From: Scheffersomyces stipitis CBS 6054
Taxonomy: Eukaryota; Ascomycota; Pichiomycetes; Serinales; Debaryomycetaceae
Direction of reading: 5' to 3'
NCBI RefSeq assembly: GCF_000209165.1
Contig: NC_009048.1
Coordinates: 186,001-250,000 of the forward strand
DNA: 64,000 nt
The translations under genes were made by a program, and so were the position numbers. Numbering within the stretch: position 1 is the stretch's first letter; each line of letters opens with the position of its first letter. Shown here in pieces: positions 38,035-49,118 of the stretch. Under the pieces are notes generated by a model. That model was not told where the DNA came from and did no database searches. It saw only the letters and a list, made by a program, of their open reading frames with translations.

Positions 38035-39137
38035 CTACGATGATTTCCAGTACCTCCAGCTTCTGTCAAAGGAACCGAGCACTACCAATTCCAGACAAAT
38101 ACTACTAGCCAGCTCTATACCTTTAGCAATATTAGCGTCACTGCTCAGATCGCCAATGACCTCTGCGAAGAAAACATACTGCCATTGTTTCAAATGGGAT
38201 GGTCTAGATGTGATCGAAGTCAAGTTGACTCCATTCTTCTTGAACTCGTACAATACGTCACAAAGTGCACCTGGATCATTGTGATTCAAAGTGAAGATGA
38301 TAGAAGTAATACGAGAATCTGGTCTTTCTGGCTCTCCAACTTCTGGAGCTGGGGATGGAGATGGAGCGGGTGGTTTCTCGTATCCCAAAACTAAGAATCT
38401 GGTGGTGTTGTTAGGATTGTCCTCTATGTTGGCATTTCTTATAGGCAATTGGTACAAGTCTGAACTCATCTGAGATGAGATACAGGCTGAGGTATTGGAT
38501 TCGTCACCATTAACCAACTCAGCAGCCTTTGAAGTAGACGTACTGTCTATTCTGGGAATGCTAGCCGGGATAGTTGACAAGAAGCCTGTGACCTGGGTCC
38601 ACACCTGGGGATGAGAATATATACATGTGATCTTGGAGACGTCTTCTGCCCTAGTTAAGAAGTTATGGTGAATAGACACAAACTGCTCAGCTACGATTCT
38701 GAAAGTTGGCTTGGAAGACGTTGAAGATGTCGTCGTTTTAGAAGAAGGGGGTGGACTTAAGAAGCCACTGTCGTCATTTTGTCTACTATTGTTCTGCAAA
38801 GACGGTATGAACCAATCTCTGATGAGGTCAAAAGTGAAAACTACACCACCATTGATAGAGTTTTCTAATGGAACCACAGCGAAATCTACATTTTTGGAGT
38901 GGATCTCTTTGAAACAGTCTGAAATTGTCTTGACTGGATATATCAGAACATTGTCTTTGTTGCCGAACTGCTGGATAACTGCCTTTAGAAGAGTTAGTAA
39001 ACCAGATCATGTCTGAAAAGTAGAACGGTGGTCTGAGAATGAGTCAGATCTTGTTTTGGCTCCTTTTCCTCTAAAAAAAAACGTACTTGATGTGTATATG
39101 TCCCTTCTGGACCCAAGAATGCGACTTTGGTGACCAT
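38035..39137 (-). CDS. PHA2: Prephenate dehydratase, two exons
   Basis: Converts prephenate to phenylpyruvate in phenylalanine biosynthesis. Exon 1 is 39087-39137 (17 codons, MVTKVAFLGPEGTYTHQ) and exon 2 is 38035-38982. The product is 332 residues, like S. cerevisiae Pha2 (334). The splice restores the conserved GPEGTYTHQAVIQQFG block. Exon 2 continues with DFAVVPLENSINGGV (substrate site), a Ser/Thr-rich insert, and a C-terminal ACT domain (SIIFTLNHNDPGALCDVL, NLTSITSRPSHLKQWQYVFF) that mediates feedback by phenylalanine. Taking only the longest single frame would miss the first 52 residues. A CACGTG lies 130 bp upstream. Confidence 0.94.
38983..39086 (-). other. PHA2 intron
   Basis: 104 bp, phase 0. 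GTACGT donor (39081-39086), TACTAAC branch at 38993-38999 and an AAAG acceptor at 38983. The branch-to-acceptor distance is short, about 9 bases. Confidence 0.87.
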
Positions 39138-39755
39138 TTTGAATGCTTATGAAGCAACGGGATACTGTTGTGGAAGAATAATTCAAACTTGTTTTGCTAG
39201 ATGTCTGGGGTGGTTTTAGTATAGCGATCCTGTACTAGAGATGCCGGTTGCGGCATCATTATGTGTCACGTGCATCATTCAAGTAGTTTGATCCATACCC
39301 AAAGAATGCTATGTTCGCTTCAATTTCTACTAGCGGTTTCTCATCGCAGATTCAAATTCTCGGTTTAAAACCTTTCAAACCAAAATGTTGTTCCTTCGAT
39401 GAAATCGCAAGATAGCTCAAACTTTTAACAATGCAAATTTAAGAAACTTCAGCAGACAAAACTACTAGCAAACTTTTTCGAAAAAAATCCCTTCTACTCA
39501 AACTTTGCTAGCAATATCATCTAACCGTCGTCTCTTGCGCGCTTCTACAGGTGGATCGTAGGTGGCTCTGCATTGTAATGAGCTCGATAACGATCCACGA
39601 TTGAGACAGGGTTAACCCAATAATAAAACCAAATATTGAACTATATAAACCCTGGAAACTCAACAAAAAGATATAAAGAAGAGAAATGTATTAGTACACA
39701 AGCACCCTCCTTCTTGGAAAAAAGGATACTAAATTATGGACAAAGCACCAATAAC
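39138..39755. promoter_or_regulatory. PHA2 promoter / RPL9 3' region
   Basis: 618 bp. CACGTG at 39267-39272, 130 bp upstream of the PHA2 ATG. Inverted repeat GTGGATCGT (39551-39559) / ACGATCCAC (39590-39598), and CTAGCAAA / TTTGCTAG near 39465-39510. No snoRNA boxes were convincingly recognised. Confidence 0.4.
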
Positions 39756-40331
39756 TTAGAGTTCTTCAACAATAGTACCACGTTCGGAAACATAGATACC
39801 ATCCAAGAACTTACGGATATCCTTGTTTCTGACACGACAGATTTGTTGGATATCAGCAGCGTTTTGGGAAACAGCTTCCAAAGAGTTACCGGAAACAACC
39901 AATTCATCCTTTTGGTTGGCAGATTGTTCGATGGTGACACCTTCGAAGATCTTGACGTTTCTGACTCTCTTTTCACCCAAGAAGTTTCTGATTTCGACGA
40001 ACTTGTCACCGTCCTTTTCAACGATGTTAACGTTGATTGGGAAATGCGCATAGACGTATCTCAACTTGTACTTGTAACCCTTGGTGACACCAGTGATCAA
40101 GTTAGCAATCAAAGACTTGACAGTTCTCAAAGCAGCAACGTGCTTTCTGTCACCGTTGTGGACAGTGATCTTGATAGCTCTGTTGTTGACCTTGGTGAAG
40201 GTAACATCAATGTGCTTCAAGTCCTTGGTCAATTCACCTCTTGGACCAGTGACCTTGATGGATCTGGCATTGATGTTGACGTGGACGCCTTCTGGGATTT
40301 CTAAGATTTGATCGGTTTGGATGTACTTCAT
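39756..40331 (-). CDS. RPL9: 60S ribosomal protein L9 (uL6)
   Basis: Large-subunit ribosomal protein near the sarcin-ricin loop and the P-stalk base. It has 191 residues, identical in length to S. cerevisiae Rpl9. Typical segments: MKYIQTDQILEIPEGV, KVTGPRGELTKDL, GVTKGYKYKLRYVYAHFPIN, IRNFLGEKRVR and a C-terminal ICRVRNKDIRKFLDGIYVSE. There is no intron. The codon choice is strongly biased, as expected for a very highly expressed gene, which also produces a long false antisense frame. The promoter side (40332 onward) is A/T-rich. Confidence 0.98.
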   Translation of the reverse strand: MKYIQTDQILEIPEGVHVNINARSIKVTGPRGELTKDLKHIDVTFTKVNNRAIKITVHNGDRKHVAALRTVKSLIANLITGVTKGYKYKLRYVYAHFPINVNIVEKDGDKFVEIRNFLGEKRVRNVKIFEGVTIEQSANQKDELVVSGNSLEAVSQNAADIQQICRVRNKDIRKFLDGIYVSERGTIVEEL

Positions 40332-41191
40332 TTTGATTGACGACGGTGCTGAAGAAAGAAAAAAGCTTGTGATGAAAAACTTTTCAGAATAGGAAATTCG
40401 CTAATTAAATAGTAGAGGTGCCTGTATCTGAAAATTTTTCATTTACTGAAAAGTCGTGCCTGAGGTGATTTTTCAATTTTTCACTCTGCACTGTAGTTTT
40501 GAAATGTACACATAGTATGTAATTTACCAAGGGTAAGTGCGGGTAACCCTGTTTGCTCGTTTTCCAATTTTCTGAACTAAAGCCTAGTTTTGTATGGAGT
40601 TTTGTATGCACACTAAAGCAGTACTTTCCATCCACAATTTGCACCTCTGCTATCCGAAAGCCAAAAGCTATAGAATAGAATAGATCACAAGCCAAAGAGT
40701 TAACATGTGCAAACAAGCATAAAATCTTCGTGTGTTCATTTTATAATTAGTCTAGTCCTTTCGTAGTAGAATACGCTTCCCTTAGCAGTAGAATTGTAGC
40801 TCAAATTGGTCAGCTCGCTGACGTAAGAAGTAGACAAGATCTTGGAACACTTGTATATGTAGGCAAGATTTGCACTGCAACATCGTTGGAAAATCACCAG
40901 CCGTAAATACTTCAGCCGTGTCTGAGTGGCCAATAGGAAGAACTTTAAAACAAATCGATAAGTGTTCTATTTTTTGTAGCCACTTCGTTTTTGCAACCTG
41001 TAAACTAACACATTCATGCAACATCTTTGCATTTGCTTTGCGTCGATTTATGCATCTATTGCGTTTTTAACTTTTCCATTTACACTCTACTTTTGCACCC
41101 ATTTATACTCTTCTCCTACAGCGTATTTGATCGTTACTTTATTGAACAGTAAAACAAACTAGATAAATACATCGTCAGATATCGTTCGCAT
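40332..41191. other. RPL9 promoter / CCP1 3' region
   Basis: 860 bp. A TTTGCACCCAT motif occurs at 41092-41102. Several open frames of 65-100 codons on both strands overlap one another with no consistent composition, so they are not called. Confidence 0.4.
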
Positions 41192-42268
41192 CTATTCTTG
41201 TTCTTCAACAGTCTTGAAGAGGAATGGCTTGGTGCCTCTTGGGTACTCAATACCCAATTCCAACAAGGTAGCGAAAGCCTTTGAGAAATCAGCAAAGAAT
41301 AAGTCCTGGTCAGCAGCGTACAACTTGACGTACTTCAAGAAGTACGACTCTTCCTTCAAAGCAATATCGGTAGGTAACATCATGAACGAGTTGGTTTCGT
41401 CGTCTTCGTATTGCTTTTCACCATCCCATTGTCTCACATGCCAGCTGCCCAACAATCTAACAAAGAAGTCGTTGGTGAACATGTTGAACGATGGACCCCA
41501 TGGACCGTCGTAACCAGAGTTTTCAGGGTGGCACTTACCCAAACAGTGAGCACCTAACAATGCAACGATTTCTCTATCACCAAAACCCAATCTCTTGAAG
41601 TAATTTCTCACATACTTACCGTCCTGACTGGCATCTGGCAAGTTACCGTTTTCAGGAATGTCCTTCTTTTCGTAGGAGTCAACTCTACCTGGTCTCCATG
41701 GGATCTTTGGACCGCCAGATTCCTGGACGGCAACAACACCTCCCAAGGTCCATAAGTCACCTCTGGAGATCCATGGATACTTGACAGCAAATTCGTACAA
41801 GAAGTCACGGCCGTTGGCCAAACCGTTGTTTGCTCCGTCGGAGGCTTCTGGGTAGAAAATCATTGTACCATAGTAAGAACCACCAGTCTTGGTGTTCTTA
41901 TCGTAGGTACCAGACGAATGCCATGCCAATCTGACCAATTGACCGTAGAAACCAGCACCACCATCGTAGTCGAGGTTCTCTTCAATCTTAGCAGCGATGT
42001 CGTTGTAGACTTCTTGGTAGTCCTTCAATGTCTTTCCTTGAGGAACAGTAGCAACATTAGCGCCGAGAACTCCAGCCATCAAGGTGGACAACTTTTTGCC
42101 GGCATTGTTGGAATTGTTAGAGTTGGAGTTGTTGGAATTGCTGTACAAGTAAGTGGCTGTACCAGCAGTACCAACCAAACCAGCAGCCAACCAGGCAGCT
42201 CTAGAAAAGCGTGGAGCTGATGTCTTGGCAGCTCTAAGTAGTGAGGGCTTGATAGCAATGGCAGACAT
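41192..42268 (-). CDS. CCP1: Cytochrome c peroxidase, mitochondrial
   Basis: Heme peroxidase of the intermembrane space that reduces H2O2 with electrons from cytochrome c. It has 358 residues (S. cerevisiae 361). A bipartite leader is present: a basic presequence, then a hydrophobic segment ([19 protein letters not shown]) for membrane insertion and rhomboid processing, followed by an Asn/Ser repeat linker ([12 protein letters not shown]). Catalytic residues: distal Arg113, Trp116, His117 in [11 protein letters not shown]; proximal His241 in [13 protein letters not shown]; and the radical-site Trp257 in GPWG. The Asn/Ser linker is a small elaboration. Confidence 0.97.
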   Translation of the reverse strand: MSAIAIKPSLLRAAKTSAPRFSRAAWLAAGLVGTAGTATYLYSNSNNSNSNNSNNAGKKLSTLMAGVLGANVATVPQGKTLKDYQEVYNDIAAKIEENLDYDGGAGFYGQLVRLAWHSSGTYDKNTKTGGSYYGTMIFYPEASDGANNGLANGRDFLYEFAVKYPWISRGDLWTLGGVVAVQESGGPKIPWRPGRVDSYEKKDIPENGNLPDASQDGKYVRNYFKRLGFGDREIVALLGAHCLGKCHPENSGYDGPWGPSFNMFTNDFFVRLLGSWHVRQWDGEKQYEDDETNSFMMLPTDIALKEESYFLKYVKLYAADQDLFFADFSKAFATLLELGIEYPRGTKPFLFKTVEEQE

Positions 42269-44160
42269 TGAATATATATTTGCAATAGCTGGAAAATAGT
42301 ATGAATATGGAAGATGGTTTTTCCGGACGGATTGTCTCCACTGGATTTGATGCCCACTTTATAGTCCTGGTCAGGTCCACGAATGAATGGGCGAGAGTGC
42401 ATAGCGAACGGCATCTCCTCGACATAGCAGGATTGGAATTAGCGACAGGTAGTGGGGTATCGGGAGTATACCGGGAGTCCCAGCGGAGTGCGGTGGCTGG
42501 TACCGAGAGAATTAGTGGTGGAATTAGGGAGCAATGAAGTGGTGAGATTGTTATCAACTTAGAGGTCGAAATGGACATTCTGGTAGCAGTCAATGGCCAA
42601 TTGGTGGTCGATTAGTGGAGACTGTTCCGATAGCAAGATTGTGTACTCCTAGAGAGATGAGCTACAGGCTGGCTGCTACACAAATGGTGAGATTACCCAA
42701 ATTTATTGGACTACCACTACATTGTACGATATGGGCGATTTCTTGTCCAACCCCAGAGTCAACTACAGACTCGGTGGTTCGTGTCATCGCCCTGTGGTCC
42801 AGTTACAATTACTTACTCTATCTACTTCTCCTTATCTAGTGTATCTCTTCGAAACTGACAATTCCTAGTCTTGACCACAATTCTGACACCTCCATGTCGT
42901 CTACAAATTTCCAATTCATTCGCTGCAATTGCCTCTTCTGGCAAACTTCCTATCGAACCATTCGCTCCTCGCTATTCCACATGTCTCTAGACTTTCCCTG
43001 CTGACTAACTTCCATCGTCCTGGCTCTCGTTATCTGCAGCATTATATTTTTTGCTGGTGTCAATTTTCACTCCACTAATCGCGTCTACCTTATTCTACAT
43101 CTTGGCCCAGGACAAGTCCATAGCCAATTGCCCCATATAACCCAGCCTTAGTAATTGTCGACTCTGACGTGGCATATTGTGTGATTCTGTGCTGTTACTT
43201 CCACAGTCTCTGCCAAATGTAGCCAACCTGAAAATCCAACCTTTTTGCAACCCCTCATACCCTCTAAGGAAATATGCCGTAACACGAATCTGCCCACTCC
43301 TAATTGGCTAGAACGTGTGCAGGTTCATCTCCAGACAGAATTGGCATTTCATATGATGGAGAGTTGGAGACGGCCGTTATTGGCTATGCTGGCAATACGG
43401 CACAGTATCCACAAATCGAATGGTGGCCCTGTTCATTGCCGCAATGCTCCAATTCTGCAATACGTCTCAGAAATAAATCTCCGCTGGCTTCTCACATTCC
43501 AAAGCCTATATCCACCAGAAATTTGAGATTGAAATCCCTAGATCCACTCTTGACTATATACACTTCCACCATGACTGTCAGCATGAAACATTAGCCTTAA
43601 AAGCTGGACTCGAGCATTACAAATGGCACTAGCTGGAGATTCGTGAAAAAATAGAGATAAGCGTGAATGCATGTTGCAGCTCGTATGTGGCTGCAACTAT
43701 GGCCAGGGCACATGGCCACTACGCCATTGAACTAATCCCATTCTCTCGTTAACGAGCAAAGTCGAACGTTCCAGTAGTGGAAGTCTCTCAAAAGCCTCTC
43801 CCGTTAAATCTAGCTGCAAGAACTAGAAATAATATCAGAAGGGCTACCTCATATGCTAAGCAAAAAGTAGTCTCGTATATTCCTTCTCTGACAGATTGCG
43901 AAAGTGTCGTCGAAGATCTCCACAATGCGACATTTTGACGACACTTCTATCTGATTAGAACTTTACTCTATTCTATAGCACTCTCTGAAATCTCTACATT
44001 GGTTCTGGTAGATATAGACGGCATGCTCTACAGTTTTGCTCTTGTGGCAGTAGCAGTCTTGGCTGAAGTTATAGTACAGCATTTAATAAATACTATATAG
44101 ATATATAGTGTTATTATGTTATTAGCAATATGGTACAATTATGTGATGTTTTTAAATGTA
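42269..44160. promoter_or_regulatory. CCP1 upstream / STH1 3' region
   Basis: 1.9 kb. A perfect 10 bp inverted repeat (43902-43911 / 43937-43946) stands out. Short open frames near 43245-43594 overlap in different phases and lack conserved features. No gene is called. Confidence 0.4.
43902..43946. repeat. 10 bp perfect inverted repeat AAGTGTCGTC
   Basis: AAGTGTCGTC at 43902-43911 and its complement GACGACACTT at 43937-43946, 25 bp between. The spacer contains GCGACATT. It lies about 200 bp downstream of the STH1 3' end and 1.6 kb upstream of CCP1. Function is unknown. Confidence 0.5.
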
Positions 44161-47100
44161 TTACGAAACACGGTCAAGCACTTCCTCGATCTGCGCAGCG
44201 TCAGCATAGACAAACGAACTTTCTTCGTTGTATATCTTTGCATTTTCACACATCAACCTCAACTCAGCGATGAATGCTTCGAAGGTGTCGAACTTCTCCT
44301 GTTGTAAGTGCTTGATCACCTGGTTGATGGACACTGGGCGCTTGATGATCTGGTAGTAATCCAGATACAACTTTCTCGATGGCAATTTGAGGAAGATGTC
44401 GGACGTTCTGTGGCCATCTTCAGCTGTCAATTGCATGATTTCATCGATGACAGCTGTACATTTTACAGTGAGTTCGTCTGCTTCCTTTTCATCAGGATCA
44501 GCAATTTCATCTTCTTCGCCATATATATCTTCGTCGCGATAAGTTTGCGGAGTTCTGGAACGACGCTGTCTCTTTCTACGGCCATCTGAACCGTCTTCAT
44601 CATCCTCTAAATCTTCTTCGTCGTCTTCAGAAAGATCTCCATCTTTGGCTGCCTTTCTTCTTCTTCTTGCCATTCTCTCTTCTTTTCTTCTGATGGCATC
44701 TTCTACAGTATCATTGTCATCGTCCATGGCCATGAGCCACTGTTCTTCGGTTAACCCATCGTCATACTTGACTCTCTTCTTCTCTCTCATACGACTGAGC
44801 TCCTTGGTATCCTTCTCGAAGTGACGAGAAATATCCTCCGTAAAAACAGTAGGAAGCTCGTCCCGCTCTATCAATCTGGACTTGAAGTGACTCTCGATAT
44901 CTTTCTTTCTTTGACCGTCAATCTCAGCGAATAGAACCTTTTCGTCTTCAGAACGAGCCAATATCTCGTTCAATTCGTCATCGTCCAAAGAATCGTTCTC
45001 TTCATTTTCGTCTCCATTAGCTTCGGCTTCCAACAATCTCTTCAAGAACTCTTCCTGTTCCTCAGCAGTCGACTTATTGTCAAATTTACCAGCTTGGATA
45101 ACCTTACCGTCGATGTCTAACTTCTGGTGAGCTCTTTCCAAGATGACTTCTTCTACAGAATCGTTGGTGATCAATCTTAAGATTCTCACTTCGTTCTTCT
45201 GTCCAATTCTATGGGCTCTGTCTTGAGCTTGCAAATCTTGATGAGGATTCCAATCGGTATCGAAAATGATTACTGTATCAGCTGTCTGCAAATTTAAACC
45301 TAAACCACCAGCTCTAGTAGACAAAAGGAAACAGAAGTAGTCTGAGTTTGGTGCATTGAAAACCTTCAACATCTCCTGTCTGTCTTCAGCCTTCGTACTA
45401 CCGTCAAGTCTCAAGTACTTCATGTCACGCCATCTCAAGAAATCTTCCATGATGTCCATGACTTGAGTCATCTGGAAGAACATCAAGACACGGTGTCCAC
45501 TAGCCTTGAACTTGGGCAAAACTCTGTCCAATAGTTCAAACTTACCACTGGTTCGCCAAATCAAGTCGTTAGTTAATTTGGAAGAATTTAATACAGCTTC
45601 GACTTCTTCAAATACAAAAGGATGGTTACAGATCTTCCTCAACTGCATGATCTTGTTGTTCAAACCTTTAATACCCGACTTGGCTCCACCAGCGTCGGCA
45701 CCCACAAAGAAAGCGTTGTGCTTCAACATCTGCTGATACAAGACATATTGCAAACCTGACAAATTACACTTCAACACCTTCTCTACCTTGTCTGGCAAAT
45801 CTTTCTCGACGTCTTTCTTCAAACGTCTCAAGAGGAAAGGTCTCAAGACCTTGTGCAATCTTCTGATGACTAACAAGGACTCTTCTTCGGTCAATTCGAT
45901 CTTCTCTTGAGCACCCGTATTGGCGAATGGAGTATTGAACCATTCGTCAAAAGACTTGACAGAGTTGAAAATACGTGGTAAAACGAAATTTAAAAGAGCC
46001 CATAATTCGGGTAAATTATTTTGTAATGGAGTACCAGTTAAGATCAATCTGTTCTTGGTCTTATAGTATTGCTTTAATGTAATAGACAACTTAGACGAAG
46101 CATTCTTCATTCTGTGTCCTTCATCAATAATCATGTGTGAGTAGTGAAATTTGGCTAACAATGGTCTTTCACGGATAATGTATTCATAGGTAGTTAACAT
46201 AACTTGGAAATTACCCATTCTGATATCCATCTGCATGGATCTTCTTTGCTGTGGAGAACCCTTATAGACTATGACTCTGACAGAAGGAGCCCACTTTTCA
46301 AACTCCAACGTCCAATTGGTGATTGTAGAAAGAGGTACAATAACCAAGAACTTGTCCTCGTGCTTCTTTTCGATCAAGTAGGTAACCAAAGAAATAGATT
46401 GAATAGTTTTACCCAAACCCATTTCATCTGCTAAAATACCATTTAACTTATTATTGTAAAGCGAAACCATCCATTGCAAACCCTTCAACTGATACTCCTT
46501 CAACTTACCACCAATAAGAATACCTGGTTGCTCAGAAATCTCTTCCTTGATACGGTGAGCAACTTGGTAGTAGTCAATCTTCTCACGTAACTCGTCGACT
46601 GTATCTTCTTCAATCTCTTCTCCATTGACTTCTTCAATTGGAACATCTTCAATGAAGGTTTCTGCCTGTTGTGCTTTAACTTGTTGTGCTAATGTATCCA
46701 AAAATTGGTTGGTTTGCTTCAAAAGGTGTGTGATTCTGTGATCCTTGGTTTGGTCTAACAATTTGATATAGGCTTCTTCATCGTTAGCCTTCAATGCTTG
46801 CAATCTCTGCTTGGCGGTTTTTTCCAACTTCTTGGACTCTTCCTTTTCGGTATTCTGATGGAAATTGTTGATTTGTTTCACCAAGATGTTGGACCTATAA
46901 TTGTAACGTGAAGACTTTGCTGTGCTGTACAAGGATGAACTATCCAATACTTGCTGAATCTTTGCAATATGCAATTGACGTTGAAACTCGCGCTCTTCTT
47001 GCTGCTTCAATTCTTCTAATTGCGTGGCTAGCAAGTGTGGATTGGGTTGCTCAATCTTGGGTCTTACATTGAAGGATCTCTTTTCTTGCAAACACAAGGG

Positions 47101-48084
47101 GTTGTTGACTAAGTCTGGAAGAGTAAATTTGGCTTGACTGGCTTCACTGGCTATGATGTTATGTTTCAATTGCTTCTGCTTTGGCAACAATCGCAACGAT
47201 TTCAATTCTATGAGTGTTTTGATTTTTAAATCGTCTATTTCAACATCGTCTCCAAATGTCCCCAAGTTGCCTGGCAAATTCTCCAACTCCCTCAAACGAT
47301 TGGCGATCTTGCTTGTGATAATTTTTTCTGTGTAGTAGTTGCCCAAAGGAGCTTGCAAGGGATCCACAGAAGTAGAGGGAACCGGTATCTTTATTCCTAA
47401 TCTCTTTGCTCTCTCTTGAAAATCTTGACTGTACGTCGATAACAGTTTCAAGATACTGTCCAAGCCTTCGTCGACTATACTAACAGCATCTTCCTTAACG
47501 TCAACTACTGAGCTAGCTAATTCACTCTGTATGGTTTCAGGCAAGTCTATATCTTTCGACAAGAGTTGCAAACTGGCTATCTGCTTTTCGAAAATGTCTT
47601 TATCAAGCTGTGATTCAATTTTAGTGGAGGATTCTTGCAAGATTTCCTCATAAAATTGGGCCTCTTCGTCTAGAAACTGCTGCTGCTTGTCGGAAATCGT
47701 AGCCAAAACCTTTTCTATAAGAATTCTTTCCTTTTCAGTGGCATCAAAAAATGGTGGGGGCTTCAGGTCATGAACTACAGACGAGTTGGTTGACGCATCA
47801 AAGCCAATAGAATTCGTTCCAGTCAACAAACTATTTCCATCGGAAGTAGACAACGCAGAGCTCCCATTGGCAGACTTGTGTGAAAGAACTTGTTCATCAT
47901 ATTCACGCTTTAATTGCTGGCCAGTTCTCAACAACTTGTAGTATCTTTCGAGTAATTCAGTCAACTGCTCCTTGGTGGTAGGGATCTCTATCACAGGTTC
48001 TATAGTATTATTCTGGAGAGAGCTGCTCTGCTGGTAGGGATAGCTATCTTTGGATCCATTGGCCAAAGTTGTGGAACCGTTCAT
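44161..48084 (-). CDS. STH1: RSC chromatin-remodelling ATPase Sth1
   Basis: Catalytic ATPase of the RSC complex, which moves and evicts nucleosomes at promoters. It has 1307 residues. A helical N-terminus precedes the HSA region (~340-440, KQRLQALKANDEEAYIKLLDQ). The Snf2 ATPase has LADEMGLGKTIQS (Walker A, ~555) and IIDEGHRMKNA (~650), and the helicase C-lobe includes STRAGGLGLNLQTADTVI and QAQDRAHRIGQ. A SnAC-like region (DDGLTEEQWL) and a C-terminal bromodomain (~1195-1300, YYQIIKRPVSINQVIK) follow. It is STH1 rather than SNF2: no Gln-rich N-terminus or QLQ domain, length near 1359, and near-identical ATPase wording to S. cerevisiae Sth1. Confidence 0.96.
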   Translation of the reverse strand: MNGSTTLANGSKDSYPYQQSSSLQNNTIEPVIEIPTTKEQLTELLERYYKLLRTGQQLKREYDEQVLSHKSANGSSALSTSDGNSLLTGTNSIGFDASTNSSVVHDLKPPPFFDATEKERILIEKVLATISDKQQQFLDEEAQFYEEILQESSTKIESQLDKDIFEKQIASLQLLSKDIDLPETIQSELASSVVDVKEDAVSIVDEGLDSILKLLSTYSQDFQERAKRLGIKIPVPSTSVDPLQAPLGNYYTEKIITSKIANRLRELENLPGNLGTFGDDVEIDDLKIKTLIELKSLRLLPKQKQLKHNIIASEASQAKFTLPDLVNNPLCLQEKRSFNVRPKIEQPNPHLLATQLEELKQQEEREFQRQLHIAKIQQVLDSSSLYSTAKSSRYNYRSNILVKQINNFHQNTEKEESKKLEKTAKQRLQALKANDEEAYIKLLDQTKDHRITHLLKQTNQFLDTLAQQVKAQQAETFIEDVPIEEVNGEEIEEDTVDELREKIDYYQVAHRIKEEISEQPGILIGGKLKEYQLKGLQWMVSLYNNKLNGILADEMGLGKTIQSISLVTYLIEKKHEDKFLVIVPLSTITNWTLEFEKWAPSVRVIVYKGSPQQRRSMQMDIRMGNFQVMLTTYEYIIRERPLLAKFHYSHMIIDEGHRMKNASSKLSITLKQYYKTKNRLILTGTPLQNNLPELWALLNFVLPRIFNSVKSFDEWFNTPFANTGAQEKIELTEEESLLVIRRLHKVLRPFLLRRLKKDVEKDLPDKVEKVLKCNLSGLQYVLYQQMLKHNAFFVGADAGGAKSGIKGLNNKIMQLRKICNHPFVFEEVEAVLNSSKLTNDLIWRTSGKFELLDRVLPKFKASGHRVLMFFQMTQVMDIMEDFLRWRDMKYLRLDGSTKAEDRQEMLKVFNAPNSDYFCFLLSTRAGGLGLNLQTADTVIIFDTDWNPHQDLQAQDRAHRIGQKNEVRILRLITNDSVEEVILERAHQKLDIDGKVIQAGKFDNKSTAEEQEEFLKRLLEAEANGDENEENDSLDDDELNEILARSEDEKVLFAEIDGQRKKDIESHFKSRLIERDELPTVFTEDISRHFEKDTKELSRMREKKRVKYDDGLTEEQWLMAMDDDNDTVEDAIRRKEERMARRRRKAAKDGDLSEDDEEDLEDDEDGSDGRRKRQRRSRTPQTYRDEDIYGEEDEIADPDEKEADELTVKCTAVIDEIMQLTAEDGHRTSDIFLKLPSRKLYLDYYQIIKRPVSINQVIKHLQQEKFDTFEAFIAELRLMCENAKIYNEESSFVYADAAQIEEVLDRVS

Positions 48085-48792
48085 GATAAAAGGAATAATA
48101 TTAGCGATAATTGTACGGAATAATTATTTGACTAAGTATCTTTCAAAATCTTTGAATATCTTTTACTCTCTCAATCCAATATAAATATACCAGTAGTTCT
48201 CTCAACTACGGTGTCTATGAATTGTTGGGCTGCAAAAAGTTTTTGTTTTTCGTGAAAAAATGATGGATGTAGGAATATTCAATATTCACCAGACGGAGTA
48301 TTATGAGTTTTGATCGATCCAGAATTGAAAGAATAAGGGAAAAAAAACTGCAGAAAAACTGAAAAACGGAACAGGCTGAATACGTGAGCAACAGCTGCTG
48401 TATAGGTGGCGTTTTCTGTATTTGTGTGTGTGCTTATTCAAGCGTTTCTGCTCCGAAGATTGATTGTTTGCACAATTAGATTCGATTCCACAGATTAGAG
48501 GAAAATAAGTTTTGTAGTTTTTGTTATTGCTGTTGTTGGAATTATCAATGTGAACAAAAAAAAGATTTTTATGTGTGGAGCACGACTGCCAAAATTGGTA
48601 GCGCCGCTCGGGTAGGAGCTTTTCTGGGCTGGGAATATGGCCGGTTGTGGGAATTTGGTGCTGTTGTTGGGGTGTAGATTGTGGTATATTGGTGTCTCAG
48701 TTAATATTGTTGATTTTATATGTTTTTAATTGTGCTTTCATTTTGTAGCAACGGGTTTTGTTGTATCAGCTGTTTTGGTGTTAGTGCTTGAA

Positions 48793-48846
48793 TTTGCACC
48801 CATGGAGCGTATAGACGCGAAACGCGTTAAGTAGAATGGGTGCAAA
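48793..48846. promoter_or_regulatory. Inverted TTTGCACCCAT pair flanking two MCB-like boxes
   Basis: TTTGCACCCAT at 48793-48803 and its complement at 48836-48846 enclose ACGCG (48815-48819) and ACGCGT (48822-48827), the MCB core used by MBF for G1/S expression. The arrangement is compact and symmetric. It is about 710-760 bp upstream of STH1. Confidence 0.5.
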
Positions 48847-49084
48847 AAGTAAAATTGTCAAAAGAAGATAGAGAAAAGAAGTGCTAGAAATAAACAACCC
48901 TATAGAGCATGTTGAGTTTGTATTTGAACAAGAGGTTCATGTCCGTGTTGAATACTGTTGGCCGATTTTGAGTGTGGATTTGATGGATTTGGTGAGTTGG
49001 CTATTGTGAAAAAGGGTTGATTTAAAGAATTGGGTACGGGCGACAATGAGTGACAATAGTAGCAATTCGATTTTGCTCTATCGA

Positions 49085-49087
<3 letters not shown>

Positions 49088-49116
<29 letters not shown>
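49088..49116. repeat. (AT)n microsatellite
   Basis: 29 bp of alternating A and T, followed by AATGC. Confidence 0.95.

Positions 49117-49118
<2 letters not shown>

Noticed and set aside
39636..40304. Long plus-strand open frame opposite RPL9
   Set aside because: Antisense shadow created by the strong codon bias of RPL9; no homology, and it shares the locus of a certain gene.
27111..40640. 16-mer TTTCCATCCACAATTT present at 27111 and 40625
   Set aside because: An AT-rich 16-mer shared once in 64 kb is near chance expectation; no positional logic.
40405..41070. Overlapping open frames of 65-100 codons between RPL9 and CCP1
   Set aside because: They overlap on both strands; the longest lacks an ATG and none resembles a known protein.
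43245..43594. Two overlapping plus-strand frames between CCP1 and STH1
   Set aside because: Different phases over the same bases with no conserved motif; treated as chance.
44161..48084. Assignment as SNF2 rather than STH1
   Set aside because: No Gln-rich N-terminus or QLQ domain; length and ATPase wording fit Sth1.
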